Translations under genes and position numbers: made by a program | In this document: positions 48,823 through 62,700 of the stretch, one piece after another | Layout: every line of letters begins with the position of its first letter | Numbering within the stretch: position 1 is the stretch's first letter | Assembly (NCBI GenBank): GCA_008921705.1 | Contig: VFFE01007639.1 | Coordinates: forward strand, 476,739-540,738 | Source of the DNA: Burhinus oedicnemus | Taxonomy: Eukaryota; Chordata; Aves; Charadriiformes; Burhinidae | DNA: 64,000 nt | Reading direction: 5' to 3' | The notes under the pieces: generated by a model | Told to the model about the DNA's origin: nothing | What the model saw: the letters and a program-made list of their open reading frames with translations, nothing else | The model's database searches: none

Positions 48823-51800
48823 AGTGCATGAAATATACTTTGATCTTGACAGTGGTTCAAGTCTTCTCCTTAAAGTCAGAGACCGTTTTGGGTTTTTTTT
48901 GCTTTGATGCACCATCAAGCTCATGCACGTTCTTTGTCAAAATATATCCACATAATAGGGTTATAATAAATAGGTTTTTTAACAGCTCATTTAGGATTCC
49001 AAAGTGATGAGGTTTGCAAAATGCAAAGAAAAATCACATAGATTTTTTTAAGCAAACAAACTGTAACAACCCCTGAATTAATACTCCAACTGAAAGAAAA
49101 TTAAATCTGAGGTAATTTTATGTGACCTAAAGGCTTTGGGGCAGCACACAGCAATATGCTAAAGACAGACTCATAACTACAGGCTACATTTAGGACTCAA
49201 ATCACATATGAGTGGCACATTTCAAATGTTCTTCTATTCCTTAAAATAGTTGAGTACTTACCAGATGCTTACAAATGGCCACTCCATAAATGGGTAAAGA
49301 AATTGTTCATATTTGATTTTCTCTTGCATTCTATGTCATGTCCAGCTTCTGCTCACATGCTACTGAGTCAAAAATAGAGCTATTCCATGAGAAATGTTGA
49401 TGCATGATATTTTTGATCTGCCCAGAAGACAACACAGCATGTGACAGCACATATTCTTACAAAATTTTCATTGAGTTCACTAGAAATCCCCATATAGGTG
49501 CTCATAACTTGTTATCTATATTTTGATGCCAAGAATCAGAGGTTGCAAGTCTCAAAAGGACATTTAAGACCCTGGGCTGCCCTCCAGCAAAACAAGTACC
49601 ACAATATTCCTCTAGCAAATTGGAAAGATTCAGAGAAGCATCTCAACTTTCAGGAATATACTTAGATCAAACTTCCAAACCTCTTCCAACAATATAAAAA
49701 CAGAAATAAAACTGGCAGGTGCATCTTTTGCAATGTCCTGTAACATAAAAATCATGGGTCACCTAATTGAAGTGATTGGAAGTCAAGAAGATAATATAAA
49801 TATATACAGCCGTTCTGTGAAGCTGAATGCTGGACGTCCAAAGAGTTTGCTATGAAACTAGTAGTAATGTCTAAAATTAAATAGCACAAAATTAGCCTTA
49901 CTTTAAATTCTGATGAAATTTAAGGCTGGTATTGTATCTTGGAATACAACTATAGGAACAAATTACTGCAAGAATAGCTTAGGTGAATTCAATTCACTGT
50001 ACGATGACCAGCTTCACAGCAACTTGCCTGTGTCTGTGCTCTCCCTCACTGAAAGTGTGCTAACACTGCTGTATAGATAAATGTATACTAAATCCATATC
50101 TTACCTTGCTTCACAGTAATTTGTGTACGCATACCTGGAGAAGGGATTATTGTCATGATCACGTCAACAGACATGGATCTTAAGGAACTTACACAGAGGG
50201 TACTTGTTGCTAGGAAAACCATGGATTGCTCTAGGTTGAACATGCAGTATTGCTGCCAGTGAAACGGGAGCACTATGGCTCCCAGGGAAGCTGCAGAATT
50301 TATAACCTTGTGCCACTACTCTGCAAGTGTCTGCCCCAGTGATATCAGATCTTTGACAAGTGTTTCTAAACTATGCAAGGGCAGGCAATTCTACCTTCAG
50401 AGCACAGCCTTTCCCCTTACAGAAAGTATAGTTAAGCAAATTTAGCCTACAACTCAGTTTGTGTGCTGCCTACGCCTTACCACCAGTTTTACAGTGTAAT
50501 TTCTGCATTTGTTTCATGTGGACTAACAAATTTAAGTACCCCGCTCTAATTTACTTTAGCCTTGAAAATTTCGATCTTAACAGAACAGTTTCACTGATTG
50601 CATAGTGGCAAATGGAAGATTGTCACTTGTTTTTAAAGTGCTTGCTTTTTACAGTGAAGAGCATGAAGTGTACCAGCAACGTTAACCTTCCGGAAACACA
50701 CAATATTTAAATTACACTGCTCAGAGCACAGTAATTGAGCCAAACAGACATAAGTTCATATCCACTGAGCTTTCAATGTAGCAAATGCTGCCATCAATCC
50801 CTCTGAAGTGCCCTAAGGATGGTTCATATGCCCAGAACGTTGTGTATTTTTTTTTTCCATCTCTAGCAGTAGATTTAATAAACTAATAACTTCCCCTTAC
50901 AAATCTTACCTCAGCCACGTACTCTAGGGATATTCAGATTATTGGCTAACTGAGACCTTTCTAATATGCTTAGCTAAAACCCTGAGTAAACAACAAAATA
51001 CCTCTCCGTATACTTTCTTTGACCCATTCTTGAGCGAGCAGACTGACAGAAGCCCATGCATAGACATGATCATACATCTGTTAAACTGCCATGTTTATGA
51101 AGAGTCACCACATTATTAACAAGCATTTTAAGAAAAGATTAGTCGATCACTTCAGAGTCCCCTACTTGTTTATGACCTGTACCTAATGACAGAAACAATA
51201 CTTTCCACAAAGACTGTCATGATGCTTTTATCCTTCAGAGGGCCAGATCACTGTTCATCAGTTTTTACTACATTATTTGCAAACAAAAGTATAATAAAGG
51301 ATGACCTGCTTGCCTACAGAATTCCTCAAGAAAAACATACGTTCACTTTTCTTGTAATTTTCCAAACATCTGAATCTACTTTGCACTCACATAGGAATAT
51401 TACAGACACCAGAACACTTAGTTGCCACACAGATGTTGTTGCCAGATGTCTCAGCCTGGGTGCTGCTGGATTACAGGGTAAATGAATACCAGTATTCCTA
51501 GAAAGGGAAGGACTGTCTTGCCTGTAAGGTGAAGCCAGGGCGCATCCTTACTTGTTACGTGCCACTGCAATGACTCTGGCATCAGAGGTACCTACAAGCG
51601 TGTTTTACACTAAGAAAACAAATAAGGCAACTTCCAGCGACTTAGTATCTTGCAGTAAAACATAATATATATCTAACATACCTATGGTGATATTTCAAAA
51701 GGCATCAAGAAGTGCAGCAGCTACATTGTTCTCTCTCCTCTTTACTTTGTGCATCACACACTGAGTTTCTGGAATCACTACACTTCGTGGCAGCCATGGC

Positions 51801-53290
51801 ATTTTAAGTTCTTGCAGGGTAAAGTGTAACCTCTATGGAGAACCTACGCATGGTATATGAACCACTACTGCGCCTCCCTCATCTTCAAAGCAAGCCACAT
51901 TCCCCCCTTTTGAGAATATCAAAAAGTGCTGTGCTCTCCCTGCTGGGTTACACAGGCCCAAAGCAGATTAGGCAGAGAAAGAAGCAAACACATTTACTCA
52001 TCTCAGAAATCCAAACATCTTCTTAAAAATTAAGGTCTAAACTATTTTTGAGAGAAAGTGTGTTATATTCATGAATAAAATAAATATCTTTGTTATCTGC
52101 TAAGGATCTGTGGTTAAGCATTTTTTTTGTTTTATTGACTTTTAAAATCTTGTGTCACCAAACAAATCCAACTCTCTATATGCAGGAAATGAGCAGATGC
52201 TCAACGTTGTCTATTAGCTGTCCTATCAGCCTATCAAAATGACATACTGAGGCTTAATAACAGATTTGTTATATAAGTTTTATAAGCCCAGGTGTAAAAC
52301 ACATGGTATGTCACAAAGACAAAGGGTTTCACAATGTCAACCGAAGCCAGTTTTGCTGGCTTTTTGCCAAGTAGGTATCTCAGAAGAAGTTCTGTCCATC
52401 CCAGGTAATGCCAGAACTTTAATTCTATTCATTTTAGTAAGAAATTAAATTATATCAACTATCCTGAGCCCCAACACTGTCCCAAACTAAATAACACCAC
52501 CTTTTCACTCTGTTTCTACCTGTACATATCATAGCCTATATGCAGGAATAACAACACATACATTCATGCACTCTCAATTTCACATTTCTAATGGATCAGC
52601 CTAAAGAATCCTCATAAGCAAAGTGTTTGGAATCTCATTGCAGACCCAAATATTGCTGTTTTGAGTCCCTCTCTAATCCCAAATGCAATGTAATATGTCA
52701 CACTGCAGGCTAGTAAACTCTTCTAAACTAAGATACTTGGGGAGATAGTGATCGTTTTAACTGTAGATTTGTTGTAGGGGAAGAAAAGCTGATGGTTTAG
52801 ATCCTGATTCAGCAACATTGACTGAAACAGAATGGTTACGGAAAACAGGCATGAGCTGAAGTACCTTGCAGAATTTGTCCCTAAAAGATATATATACTAT
52901 ATTAAAAAAGGAAGCCTTTAGACATAAAAGTCTTTCTGTTCCAAAAGCACCCTGATCTCAGATGAATTCCGTTGTGTGAATAAGCCTTACTCCTGATCAC
53001 CGTGCTCATCTCATAAAAGAAGCAGTTCAATTTAAGAAAAAGTCTCTTAATATATCATTTAACACTACCCTTTTTACAAGTATTGGTCGATTAAAAAGTC
53101 TCATATTTATTTTCTTTCATATTGTAGGCAGACTTGTTTATGATTGTTCTCATTTCTAAAGAGAAAAAAAAACAATAAAACCCCACAATATAAAATTACC
53201 ATCTCAGGTACCCTAATTATACCTTTGCCTTTGTAACTTTGTAACTCATTCGGATTCACAGAGAGCACAAATGCTACTAAAAGCAAAAGA
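48823..53290. other. Non-coding stretch
   Basis: No gene recognised. Open frames are 99 codons or fewer. GATCCTGATTCAGCAACATTG at 52,801-52,821 may be a small remnant of the 'cctgattcagcaaagcac' repeat. No other structure was noted. Confidence 0.5.
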
Positions 53291-53296
53291 TCAGGG

Positions 53297-53410
53297 TTAT
53301 CATTATCGAGCACTTACACTGTGTGTAAATTTACTTAGTGCTCTACAAGCAGAGATAAGATATACTTCCTACCCCAAAGAGCTTAGAATCAACATAAGAT
53401 ACGACAAACA
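53297..53410. repeat. Old interspersed repeat ('gagcacttac...ccaaagagctta')
   Basis: TTATCATTATCGAGCACTTA, AATTTACTTAGTGCTCTACA and CCTACCCCAAAGAGCTTAGA followed by ATCAACATAAGATACGACAA match an old amniote repeat with 'ttattgagcacttac...gtgctttacaa...ccctgccccaaagagcttacaatct'. I recognise the sequence type but cannot assign a family name with confidence. Confidence 0.6.
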
Positions 53411-55955
53411 TGGGGACCGCAAAGAATTGGGTGTAAAAGGGAGAATGCAAGTGTAAAAGAGGGTGATAAGAGATAGGGTAATCTGAAGTGACTCACATTT
53501 ATCAGACAATCAGGCCGCATTAAAGGACCAAGCCGCTTCCTTCCCATCCAACAGCAGGTGGGGCTACTGCAGTACCAACCTCTGCCGGGGAGGGCTGGGA
53601 TCCGCGCTGGCCTTTCAGCCAGCCCGCAAGCTCTGGCTTTTCATACTCACCGGCAGAAAACTGAAGTCTCAAATTCAGAACCACAGTACAAACGGCCTGA
53701 TTTTCAGCCGACTTACTGCATCGTTCCCGCTGGCCTCAGCAAGGCTTACCAGAACTCCAGAGCGCTTTGTTGCGTGGGACTAAAACAGAGATTCAGAAAG
53801 ATACAGGCCATAGGCTTGTCCCAAATCTGGATCAGAGCTTTGGTGGCAAAGCTCCACTGGCTTGTGATACAAAGTCAGTCTACACCAGTTGAGGAGCACA
53901 CCTGAATGACTCCTAAAATACTTCAGAACTTTAGAACACATACTGCAGATCAAAACTAACTGTTTATAATACAAGGGTCAATTCCATGTGCAGATTGTTC
54001 CCATTACCCTATCGAAGTTAGAAGCACGTAGAAATTATATTCAAAGTAGAATGTAAGAAAAAGTCCTGAGGACAAATCTTGTTAGCCGAAAGACTAAGAT
54101 AATTTTCAAGTCCAAAGGTCCAATTCTGCTGGACTGAACGGGAAGCTGAGCCCTTTTTCAGGAGAAGGAACGGGCACAGAAATGTAGTGTTTGGTTTAGC
54201 ATCCAAAAACCACCTGCAAGGATGACAGATCCAAGTTCTAGTCTCCACCAAGCAGGCACAGTTCAGTGAGAGAAGTACTGGCTGCCGCTGCAGAGCCCAG
54301 ATGTTCAGTTCAGCTCAGCTCTGTGGACCCTCATTAGTCTGACAGCTTACGTAAGCCACGAGACGGGGTAAAACATGAGAGCTCCAGGGATCAGTCTGTG
54401 GCAGGTAACATCCATTTATTGTTGTTCGGGGTTTGAGGCCCAGTTTTCATGCTCTACTTCTACCACTTCTGAGACAGTGACAGGTTGTTCTGCAGCATGA
54501 CACAGTCTCCGCCAGCGCTTTGCTTCTTCCAGAGTCAGGCACCGTGGGAGGGTTTTAATAGTTCTGGTCATCATTTTTCTGGCACGGGCTCATACTGGAG
54601 CACTGGAGTGGAAGCATCACTTTGTCCCCATTCCTCCTCTGACATGTTAGCCATAAAGTTGCTCTACATAGGAGCCAGCCTTCTCTTTGTTTGCCTCATT
54701 TTCTATCTTTAATCTCTTAGCATTGATTCCGTATGTGCTGAGGATGTGTCTGGATGGACATTTACACTGTTCTTTCAGAACACTCTCACTGTTTCCTGTT
54801 AGCTAAAACAGGTGCAGCCCATCCACAGCAGCGCGGTACTCGGGACAAGCTGCAAAACCCACCCAAGAAGCACAATAAGTGTTGTGGCAGTTATTTAACT
54901 TGGTCATTGCTAAGTAACAACTCACTCGTTGTGAAATTGTTAACAGCTATCTCAGGGTATCCCTGCAAGCAGCAGTTGCTGCAGTGTCAACATACCTTGA
55001 GATATATACACAAGGTCTCTGGAGACTTTATAACTTGGTTGCTAGCCAGTGCTGCTGCATCCTCACTGCTACTATTACCTCTGCCAGCTAAATTAAGACA
55101 GGCCGACATGCTACAATCACACCTTCATTTTGTCAGGTAGACCTACGGAGATAAAGACAGCCCCAAATCAAAAGAGAGTCCCTGATCACAGTGAGAGACA
55201 GATGCATAAACGACAGACCAAACTGTAATTTTTCTAGTGAACATAATAATTCCACTCTTTGAAGAGAAGCATGCAGAACCAAAAGATGCTAAACCGAGCG
55301 TGGGGCTGGCCATGTCTCAGACACTATGAGGTAGATAAAGCTGCTTCCTAACAAGAGCACAGCACTTCTCAGGCCTAGGTTCCCTGCCAGCCAGCCACAG
55401 CAGGACAGCAAGGGAATGTGGAGAACAGGAACAGTAAGAGGGCATGGTGCCAAGTTAAGGACTCTCTTGACCTTTTTTCCACCGAGTGATGCTACCTTTC
55501 CTCACCTTTCCATCACCTGTGTGATGTCCCTATATGTACGGCCATGCACAGCTCCCTGACAACCGTGGTGTCTGAGCTTGGACAGTCAGCAGGGTTTTCC
55601 ACTCACACAGGAAAAAATGGCCAGATGGAAGCACAAGGGACAGTCAAAGGAAGAAACAAACAGTTGGAGTCACCTTCAGAGGGAAAACAGACCAGAGAAA
55701 GCACTGCTCTCTATCCAGCAATTTTCGCATTCCCTGTAAAATGCCTTGCTACAGTAGAGGCACTCCACAGGGAGAGGAGGAAGAAGATGCCGTCTGAATG
55801 ACGGTGCTATCAGAGCTTGGCATACACACTCCTTTGGCCAGTCCTGCCTCACAAGTTTAGCAAATGTGCCTCCTCCAACACACAGCCTGCTTTCTCGCTG
55901 ACTTGTATCGCACTGGGACTGCAAGGAGCCTTTGAAATCAGTGATTATTCCCCAA
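53411..55955. other. GC-richer non-coding stretch with ambiguous open frames
   Basis: Composition is somewhat GC-richer near 53,540-53,660. Open frames of 115 codons (53,558-53,905, plus) and 128 codons (54,754-55,140, plus) have no recognisable domain. ACACCAGTTGAGGAGCACAC near 53,883 may be the end of an old 'tttacaccagctgaggat' repeat. On the minus strand, 54,416-55,109 has an exon-like arrangement, described under findings, that needs several frameshifts and is not called as a gene. Confidence 0.45.
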
Positions 55956-55959
55956 AGCT

Positions 55960-56040
55960 GTTTTTACACCAGGCCAATTTCACTTCAGCAGGCTTAGTCC
56001 TGATTTGCACTTCACTTGAGAGCAGAATCAGGCCCACAAA
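55960..56040. repeat. Ancient palindromic interspersed repeat fragment
   Basis: TTTTTACACCAGGCCAATTT begins the copy. TTAGTCCTGATTTGCACTTC followed by ACTTGAGAGCAGAATCAGGC ends it. The end matches, from memory, the old sauropsid 'cctgatttacactggtgtaagtgagagcagaatcaggccc' arm. Confidence 0.6.
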
Positions 56041-59000
56041 TGTTTTGAGATGCTGCAGCGATGCTGAATTAGTGTCAACATTTTTTTCAAGAAGCACCAT
56101 TTCAAATAGACGCCTACCCCTCACAGAAGAAGGGCACGCTCTTAAATGTGGTAATTACCTGGCAGCACTACAACAAATACCGTAAACATTAATAACGTGA
56201 AATCTTTAGCAGACTTTTTGCGTCTGCTTGTAGAGGGTTTGTTTTTCATGGAAGACAAAGCAGTGACTGTGTGTAAATTACTCTCACGTCAAGCGCTAAA
56301 ATGCAATAATGTACCATTCTAGAACCTGCACAGAAATGACTGCTTTGCTTTGCCATGTATTTTGTACTAAAAGCAGTAACCTAATCATCTGAGTAAAGCT
56401 GAATGGGCTGTTACGCACCCGCAGCACAGCCCAGGAACTCTTACATGTTGTGATTTGGAATCACAACATTCACATTTCTCATTCAATTCAGCATTTCTCA
56501 CAGAAAGCTAAGATCAAGTGGCACAGAGAAACTCCCTCACCCATATCAGACGAATGCCTGCGAAGAAGCCCAACTATACCATCTAGAATAATGTTCCGTG
56601 TTTAGTTCTTGCAGCAGTCAAGGCTGCAATATCCAAACAACAGTGGTGGTCCACTCTCTCCATCCAGCTTGGATATTGCTCTTTGTAGCTGTGCTGGACT
56701 ACAAGGAGCCTCATCCACAGACAAAATTATGTAGCATTCCGGCTTCGGGACACTCCTAACTCCTTTGTGCACTGTTCCAATACAGAAATCCAAGAAGAGG
56801 CCTTTGCAAAGGGTATTTCTTCCTTCTCATCGTGTGTGCCCTGAAGCAGCAGAGCAAAATGTCACAGTCAAAACCTGGTTTCTTGTGAAGTCTGGATTTA
56901 CCAATGCAACAACTCTCTTCCCCCGACACTTTGTCCTGTTCCTCTAACTCCGTCCTCTGGAGTCGCCAGCACAGGGCAGAGATTGCTGCCACTTATCTGC
57001 TGGGGAAATCCCTGCTGGGAAGGGTGAGCTGTGGTTTGAGAACTGGCACAACCAGCATCTGACATTTCCTCGCTGTGGTTGCCCTCACAGGGGGAAGTTG
57101 ACTTTGGCTGGCGCACTGTGTGTTCTGGCTAACCCAGCTGGCAGAAAAATCCCCAGGGACTCCCGGCAGTGTGAGCCAGAGCAGCCTGAGGCTGCACTCC
57201 CACGTTCAGGAAAGCTTAGGGCAGAAACACCGAGTCCAGCGCAGAGCCCAACCTTCATTGCCCCCATAAAAGCCCGAGCCAGCTTACAGCGAGGTCGGTG
57301 CCAAGGCTCCTGTACGAAAGGGAATCCAGCTTGTTCAGAACAGCGTCTTCGGTGTCACTGCCAAACCCCACAGGATCTCAGATCCAGTGTTAGTCATGCT
57401 GCTGGTGGTAGTACACATTTATGGGGTCTGTTGTTCAGGCTCTGCCATTTACTGTTTTGTTCATTCAAGAAAGTCAAGTCGGCTTAATCTTATTGTGTTA
57501 ATAGATCTAAATACAGACATAAAGAACTTGAGCATACATAAGCACAATGAATATGAGTCTCCCATTCATTCCTGCACAGTACACGGTAAATTGCCAGTGC
57601 AGTCCTTTCAGCTTACTAACATCTTTAGACTTTGCCTCACAAAGATTATGTTCCCCACTCAGCAATTCAACCTCCTTCTAATACTTTTAAAACAGAAGAG
57701 AGGCCAAGACCCCTAGAGAAGATGCCAAAGATCGAACGGTTGGCCCTGAAAGCAGATGAACTGCAACAGCCAGTAAAGCAAACAAACCATGCCAACAGTG
57801 GTGCTCTCAAGCAAAGGCAGTACAGTTTCTGTTCTGGCACCCACATAACCCAAACACTTACACACACAATGCAGATCTCTGCAAGGCAACAGCGACTATC
57901 TGCTTGGAAGGAGTCTTTGCTGCTTGGAACTTTTTCAGGCTTTCTTGATGCTGTAGCTTTTCTTATGCTTCCCTCACCCTTCTGGTCATTTTAGAAAAAT
58001 AAATTCACTGGAGCCCAGCCTTCCACTCTTACTGGACCCCAGAAAACTGCAACAGCTAAAGGCTGGAATGCACTGGATGATAATTTGTTTTCTTTCTAAA
58101 AAAAAGTACTTGCATTTCCCTCTGAACCACACTAAGCACACATCAGGAAACGAGCATTTGCAAGGCTGAAATCTCAGCATCGAGCATTATTTAAATTTGT
58201 AGGGCTATTTAATGATCATCACACACTTGATCCTAACAGTGCAAGTGATTTTCTATCAAAGCATTTTTTTATCCACTTCAGAAAGGAAAACTGCCCCTCC
58301 AAATATAAGCACTGCTTGTTATTTTGAGGCAGTGAGGCAAAACATACAGCACATACACCACATTTGGCTTGCTTAGCAGATGTCTACAGATCACTTGATG
58401 TTAATTTCAACATAAAAGCTATTATATTTCTGGCCTTGCCCTATTAGTTGTTAAATAATTATTTATGCTTGGCAGATAAATTCTAGGAACGTTGAATAAA
58501 GCCCATCAACCCTACTAAACTAACCATATTTGACACAACAGTTTTCACTCATAGAAGACCCTAGATGTAATGTTTGTTGCCTATATGATTCTGTTTCACA
58601 ACCTAAAAGGCAATCCCATATTTATATTTAAACATAAATTGCATATAATATGCGTTCCAACATTACTTCATAGGCAAGGAATTAGCTTGTCTGGTTCACT
58701 GGCATTTACGACTGTGTACTATAGCTAGTTTCAGTTCATAACTCAGTTTATCTAAATAATCTCCTATTCACTTCACAATTCTGGCACTAGTTAATATGTT
58801 TTTCCATAGATGTTTTGGCTTTGCCTATCTAGTTTGCTGTACTTGTGATCAGTTAGGAACTGGTGTGCTGTGGCCTTGATGGGTAGAAAACAAAGCCATA
58901 ATTGGAAATGTAGACTGCCTTTAATTAATATACTTAAGCAGCTAACCCTTCTTACATGAGCGCTATTCATACACACTCAAAACTGCAATTGTTGTGCATT

Positions 59001-59790
59001 CTGGTTGAATGGTTTGTAAATTCCAAATAGCCAATCTACAACAAAACTCAGAAAAGGTATTGAGTGCAAGGCCCTGTATGACAGGCTTTCAACCAAGTCT
59101 TTAGACATCCGTATGTTGTTGTCTGAAGAATTTTAGTTGATGTGCTGTCCTTTGCGAGCATATTTTAAGTGTAACTACACTTTTGTATCCTTAACAGGCA
59201 AGTTAGAATTTAAAGATTTGGAAAAATAAGGAAGTTGAATGTTTCACTGAGAACTCATTCAATATGCCTATTTCTATTTCATCTGTCTGGCTAAAAGAAC
59301 ACAGCTTCTCTATTACTGCAGAAAAGTACATTATCTCTACATTTAAGGTTGTGTGCAGTTTATGGTTTGTGTGATAAATAAAAATTAGTGATCCAAAAAA
59401 AGAGGAAAAGGAATTCATATTGCTTACAGCATACTGCGCTTCCTGTCCTATAAGATGTGCAGCACTGTTTTCCACTGTTGACAATTAAACTAAATTCACT
59501 AAAGTTACTAAAATGCTTTCAGCTGATTTCAGTGGATATTGGACAGACCCCTTTTGCAGTTGGTATGCCTCTATTCTAAGGTAGCTTAATTTCAGTGGGT
59601 AATTGTGCTATATATTACCAATAGAAATTTCTAAGCTTAAAGGTAGTTTCCCCCCTTTAATTTCCAAGCCAGCCCTGTTCTGCTTCTCCCAGAAAGCCAA
59701 GCTGCATGCTGAGGTCTGGCTGTTCATGTTTCTTCCCATTTACACCCCAAACCACCGAGGTGCAAGCCTGCAGCACCTCTGCTGTTGCTC
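56041..59790. other. Non-coding stretch, partly GC-richer
   Basis: Bases 56,940-57,380 are GC-richer than the surroundings and stay open in several frames on both strands; one plus-strand frame reaches 129 codons (57,098-57,487). Because more than one frame is open over the same bases, length alone does not support a gene. The remainder is AT-rich and featureless. Confidence 0.45.
56445..56469. repeat. Perfect hairpin, 11-bp arms
   Basis: ATGTTGTGATT and AATCACAACAT face each other across a TGG loop, with no mismatch. It is too short for a miRNA precursor. It could be a factor dimer site or a chance palindrome. Confidence 0.9.
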
Positions 59791-62700
59791 GCTTTAGAAC
59801 CATTTTGTCAGCGCCCAGTATGTTAAAATGAGGACCTTAATCCAAGCAGGGAAATCACTGTGAGGTCTGAAGGCTGAGAGATAGGAGGAACCTGGAGGCA
59901 GCCACTGGAACATGTTCCTCACAGCGACAGCTGCTCGTAGCCATACCAGCCTTTCAGGAAGCTCTACAGGAGTAATGGAGGAATCCACAGGTGCTTCAGG
60001 AAGTGAACTGTCTCCAAGGCTTCTTGTGCTATTTCTCCCCTGGTACAACAGACACAAAATGGTCAGTCTTAACTAGAAGCTTGCTATTTAATGATACCCT
60101 AAGAGCTAGGAAAGAAAGCTGAGGTCCCCTGTTCCCCTGGATACCTACATTCCAGGCTGCTCTGCAGCTATGGCCTTTATGCATCTCTCAACCCTGTCTA
60201 CATTTGACCTTTGCACATGGAGATTTTAAGCCTGGGTTAGAAATGATCAACAGATGAGAGCTGTTGACGTTGTTTCACTTCTACACCCAGGAGGCAGAAG
60301 TTGTGGCAAAAAGCAGGGTTCATTGTAGGGCTGGTTTTACAATTATTATTGATGACAAGCCAATTTCTCTTCGTTGATGTCTGCTGCATGTGATAACGCA
60401 ATGTTTCCTTGAACATCATGTCATAAACTAGCAAAGGTGAGCAACTGGTGAGGCGGAAAAAGCGAGCAGAAGAGTCAGTAAATAAAATCATGCACATCAA
60501 ATATTATTTGTTAAACACATGCTTTTTTTGACATATGAATTTGATGTTATTATTTCTTTTGCTTTCTGATAAAATATACCCACTTGTTAAATACAAACTG
60601 CATATCTGGCTAATACAGTGCTTTTTCACATGCTAGCAAGTTCCCTTAGTTTCGTTAGCTAGAAGTGAATAAAAATGTGGAAACTACGTAGCGCAGGGAG
60701 GAAGGCAACACCCTTGCTAGAGTGGGGACCTAGAATCATTAAACTCAATGTTAACCCCAAATGTGGCATTAACCTACCTAGGCAAATCTTTTCTCATGCA
60801 CACCTTTTTCCTTGTGTTGGAATGATAGTGCAGCACTGAGGGAAGCTTTGCAACATCAGTAGTTTCTGGGATAGACTTTTAAGATCTTCCATTGAGCGTA
60901 TGTGCTATGAGTTTCGTTAATAACTGACACCATTTCTCAGACATTCCTAGGTTACTTGCAGCCTTTTCATTTTTAATCCAGTGTTAATACTACCTCACTC
61001 TGTGAATAAAAATAATATTTAAAAACCATAGAGATATATGCTTTAACAACAAGACCACAGGGAAACAAAAAAACATGTCAGTGATGATCCCCACTGTCCC
61101 CTGAACTTATTTAGGAAAAGGTCAGTTCAGTCCTGAAGAAGAAATCCTAGCCATGGAAAGCAGAGGACTGGATAATTCCAGTCAAGTGTTTTGTCTGGCT
61201 GTGATATTGGTCAGTCAAAGAAACTGGCCTATAAACAAGGTTTCAGGAGGTCTAGCAGTGCTGTTATTATGAATCTTAATTTGAATAGAGTGTGTATTTA
61301 ACTTGCCAGGACCTCAGTTTGGCTTTCCCTATAATTCCAAGGCATCTACTACTCCCTTCAATGTCATATGGAGCCTAAGGAGAGGCCATCCTTAGACAAT
61401 CCCATGCTGAATACAGAAATGACAACGAAATGCCTATTATATGCAAAGTAGGCAGACAGGCAAAACCTCCAGCAGACAATTAGGCTTGATAGTTTCTGTC
61501 AGATGATAAAAAGCCTGACTTTGTATATTTTTTTTCTGGCACAGTTTGTTTTTCTTTGGTAGACATCCTACCAGACGTTTTTTTAAAAACTCCAGTGTAA
61601 ATCAGGGATGTGTGTAGCTGCAAGCACTGTTGCAAGGTTTAACTACAAACTGGGTTACCCAGACATGGGTACTTTTCAAATTCCACTGCCATCAATAGCA
61701 ATTCCTGGCAGGCTGGCACAGCCGAAAAGTGCTATCAGTGCTACCATTAGGTAAAGCACTGAATTGTTAATTCACAGAGAAATTAGAGGAGAAAGGATTA
61801 AACCTTACAATCTGGGATTTGTAGGCAGACCTGTAAGAGTGGCAAACACCCCTGTACAGATACCAGGGGATACAGATTGACAGTATTTTAATCTCCAATT
61901 AATTAACACTCTCCACATCTACTACCTCTAGCACAAATAAAGTTGCTCGGTGACTTCAATCATTTTGTTTCCACTCCCCACCATGGTCCTGTGTGAGAGA
62001 GACCATGATTTTATGATGAAGACAATTGAGTGCTGGCCTAAAGCTTCCCAACTTCCTTTGGGAACATTTTCCTTACAAACTGGGATCGGACTACGTATGT
62101 GCCTCTGGCTGCCTGCAGTCTTTCTCTGACTCTCTGCAAATCTCCACTCTCTTTAATCAGGCTATTTCCTCATTTAATGGCTGGGGCAAGTACAGCCTTC
62201 AGTAATCAGTAACTTCAGCGCTGATTGCAGGACTAACACCCACATTCCAACTATTTAACCGCAAAGCAAGAAGAAGTCAGCAACAGTTTCATTCTTCCCC
62301 AGAAAAGCAAAACCTTCATTTAATCAATTTTCTTGCCTGCTTTTTTTATATCTTTAACAAAAGACCCTAGTTACAGGTTAGAGGCTTATCTTATTTTCAT
62401 ACCTCCAGGGTTCTAAGGTTACACAAGGACTAGTGTATATGCAGGTTTTTTTTGTTTCTCTTGCTTATGACCAAACAAGGGGTAACTGTTACCAGCTTCC
62501 TCTTCGCTATTTCTTCATTTCAGTAACAATGCACTGGCCCTGATAAGTATTCAGCCACAGCATGTCTGCCTTGAAAAACAAAGCTGCTCTCCCATAGCCT
62601 CTGTAAATGATTTGAGGTTTACACCTCAGTCCAAACATCGGTGGCTGCAATTCCACCCCCACATGCTCACACGCCATGTTTACAAATGCAAGAACTTGGG

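Noticed and set aside
52801..52821. Possible end of the old 'cctgattcagcaa' repeat
   Set aside because: The match is about 14 bases with no second landmark.
54754..55140. 128-codon plus-strand open frame
   Set aside because: Leu/Ser-rich and low in information. Some of its openness mirrors the minus-strand reading over the same bases.
61588..61607. Possible 'ctccagtgtaaatcagg' repeat remnant
   Set aside because: A single short match with no flanking arm.
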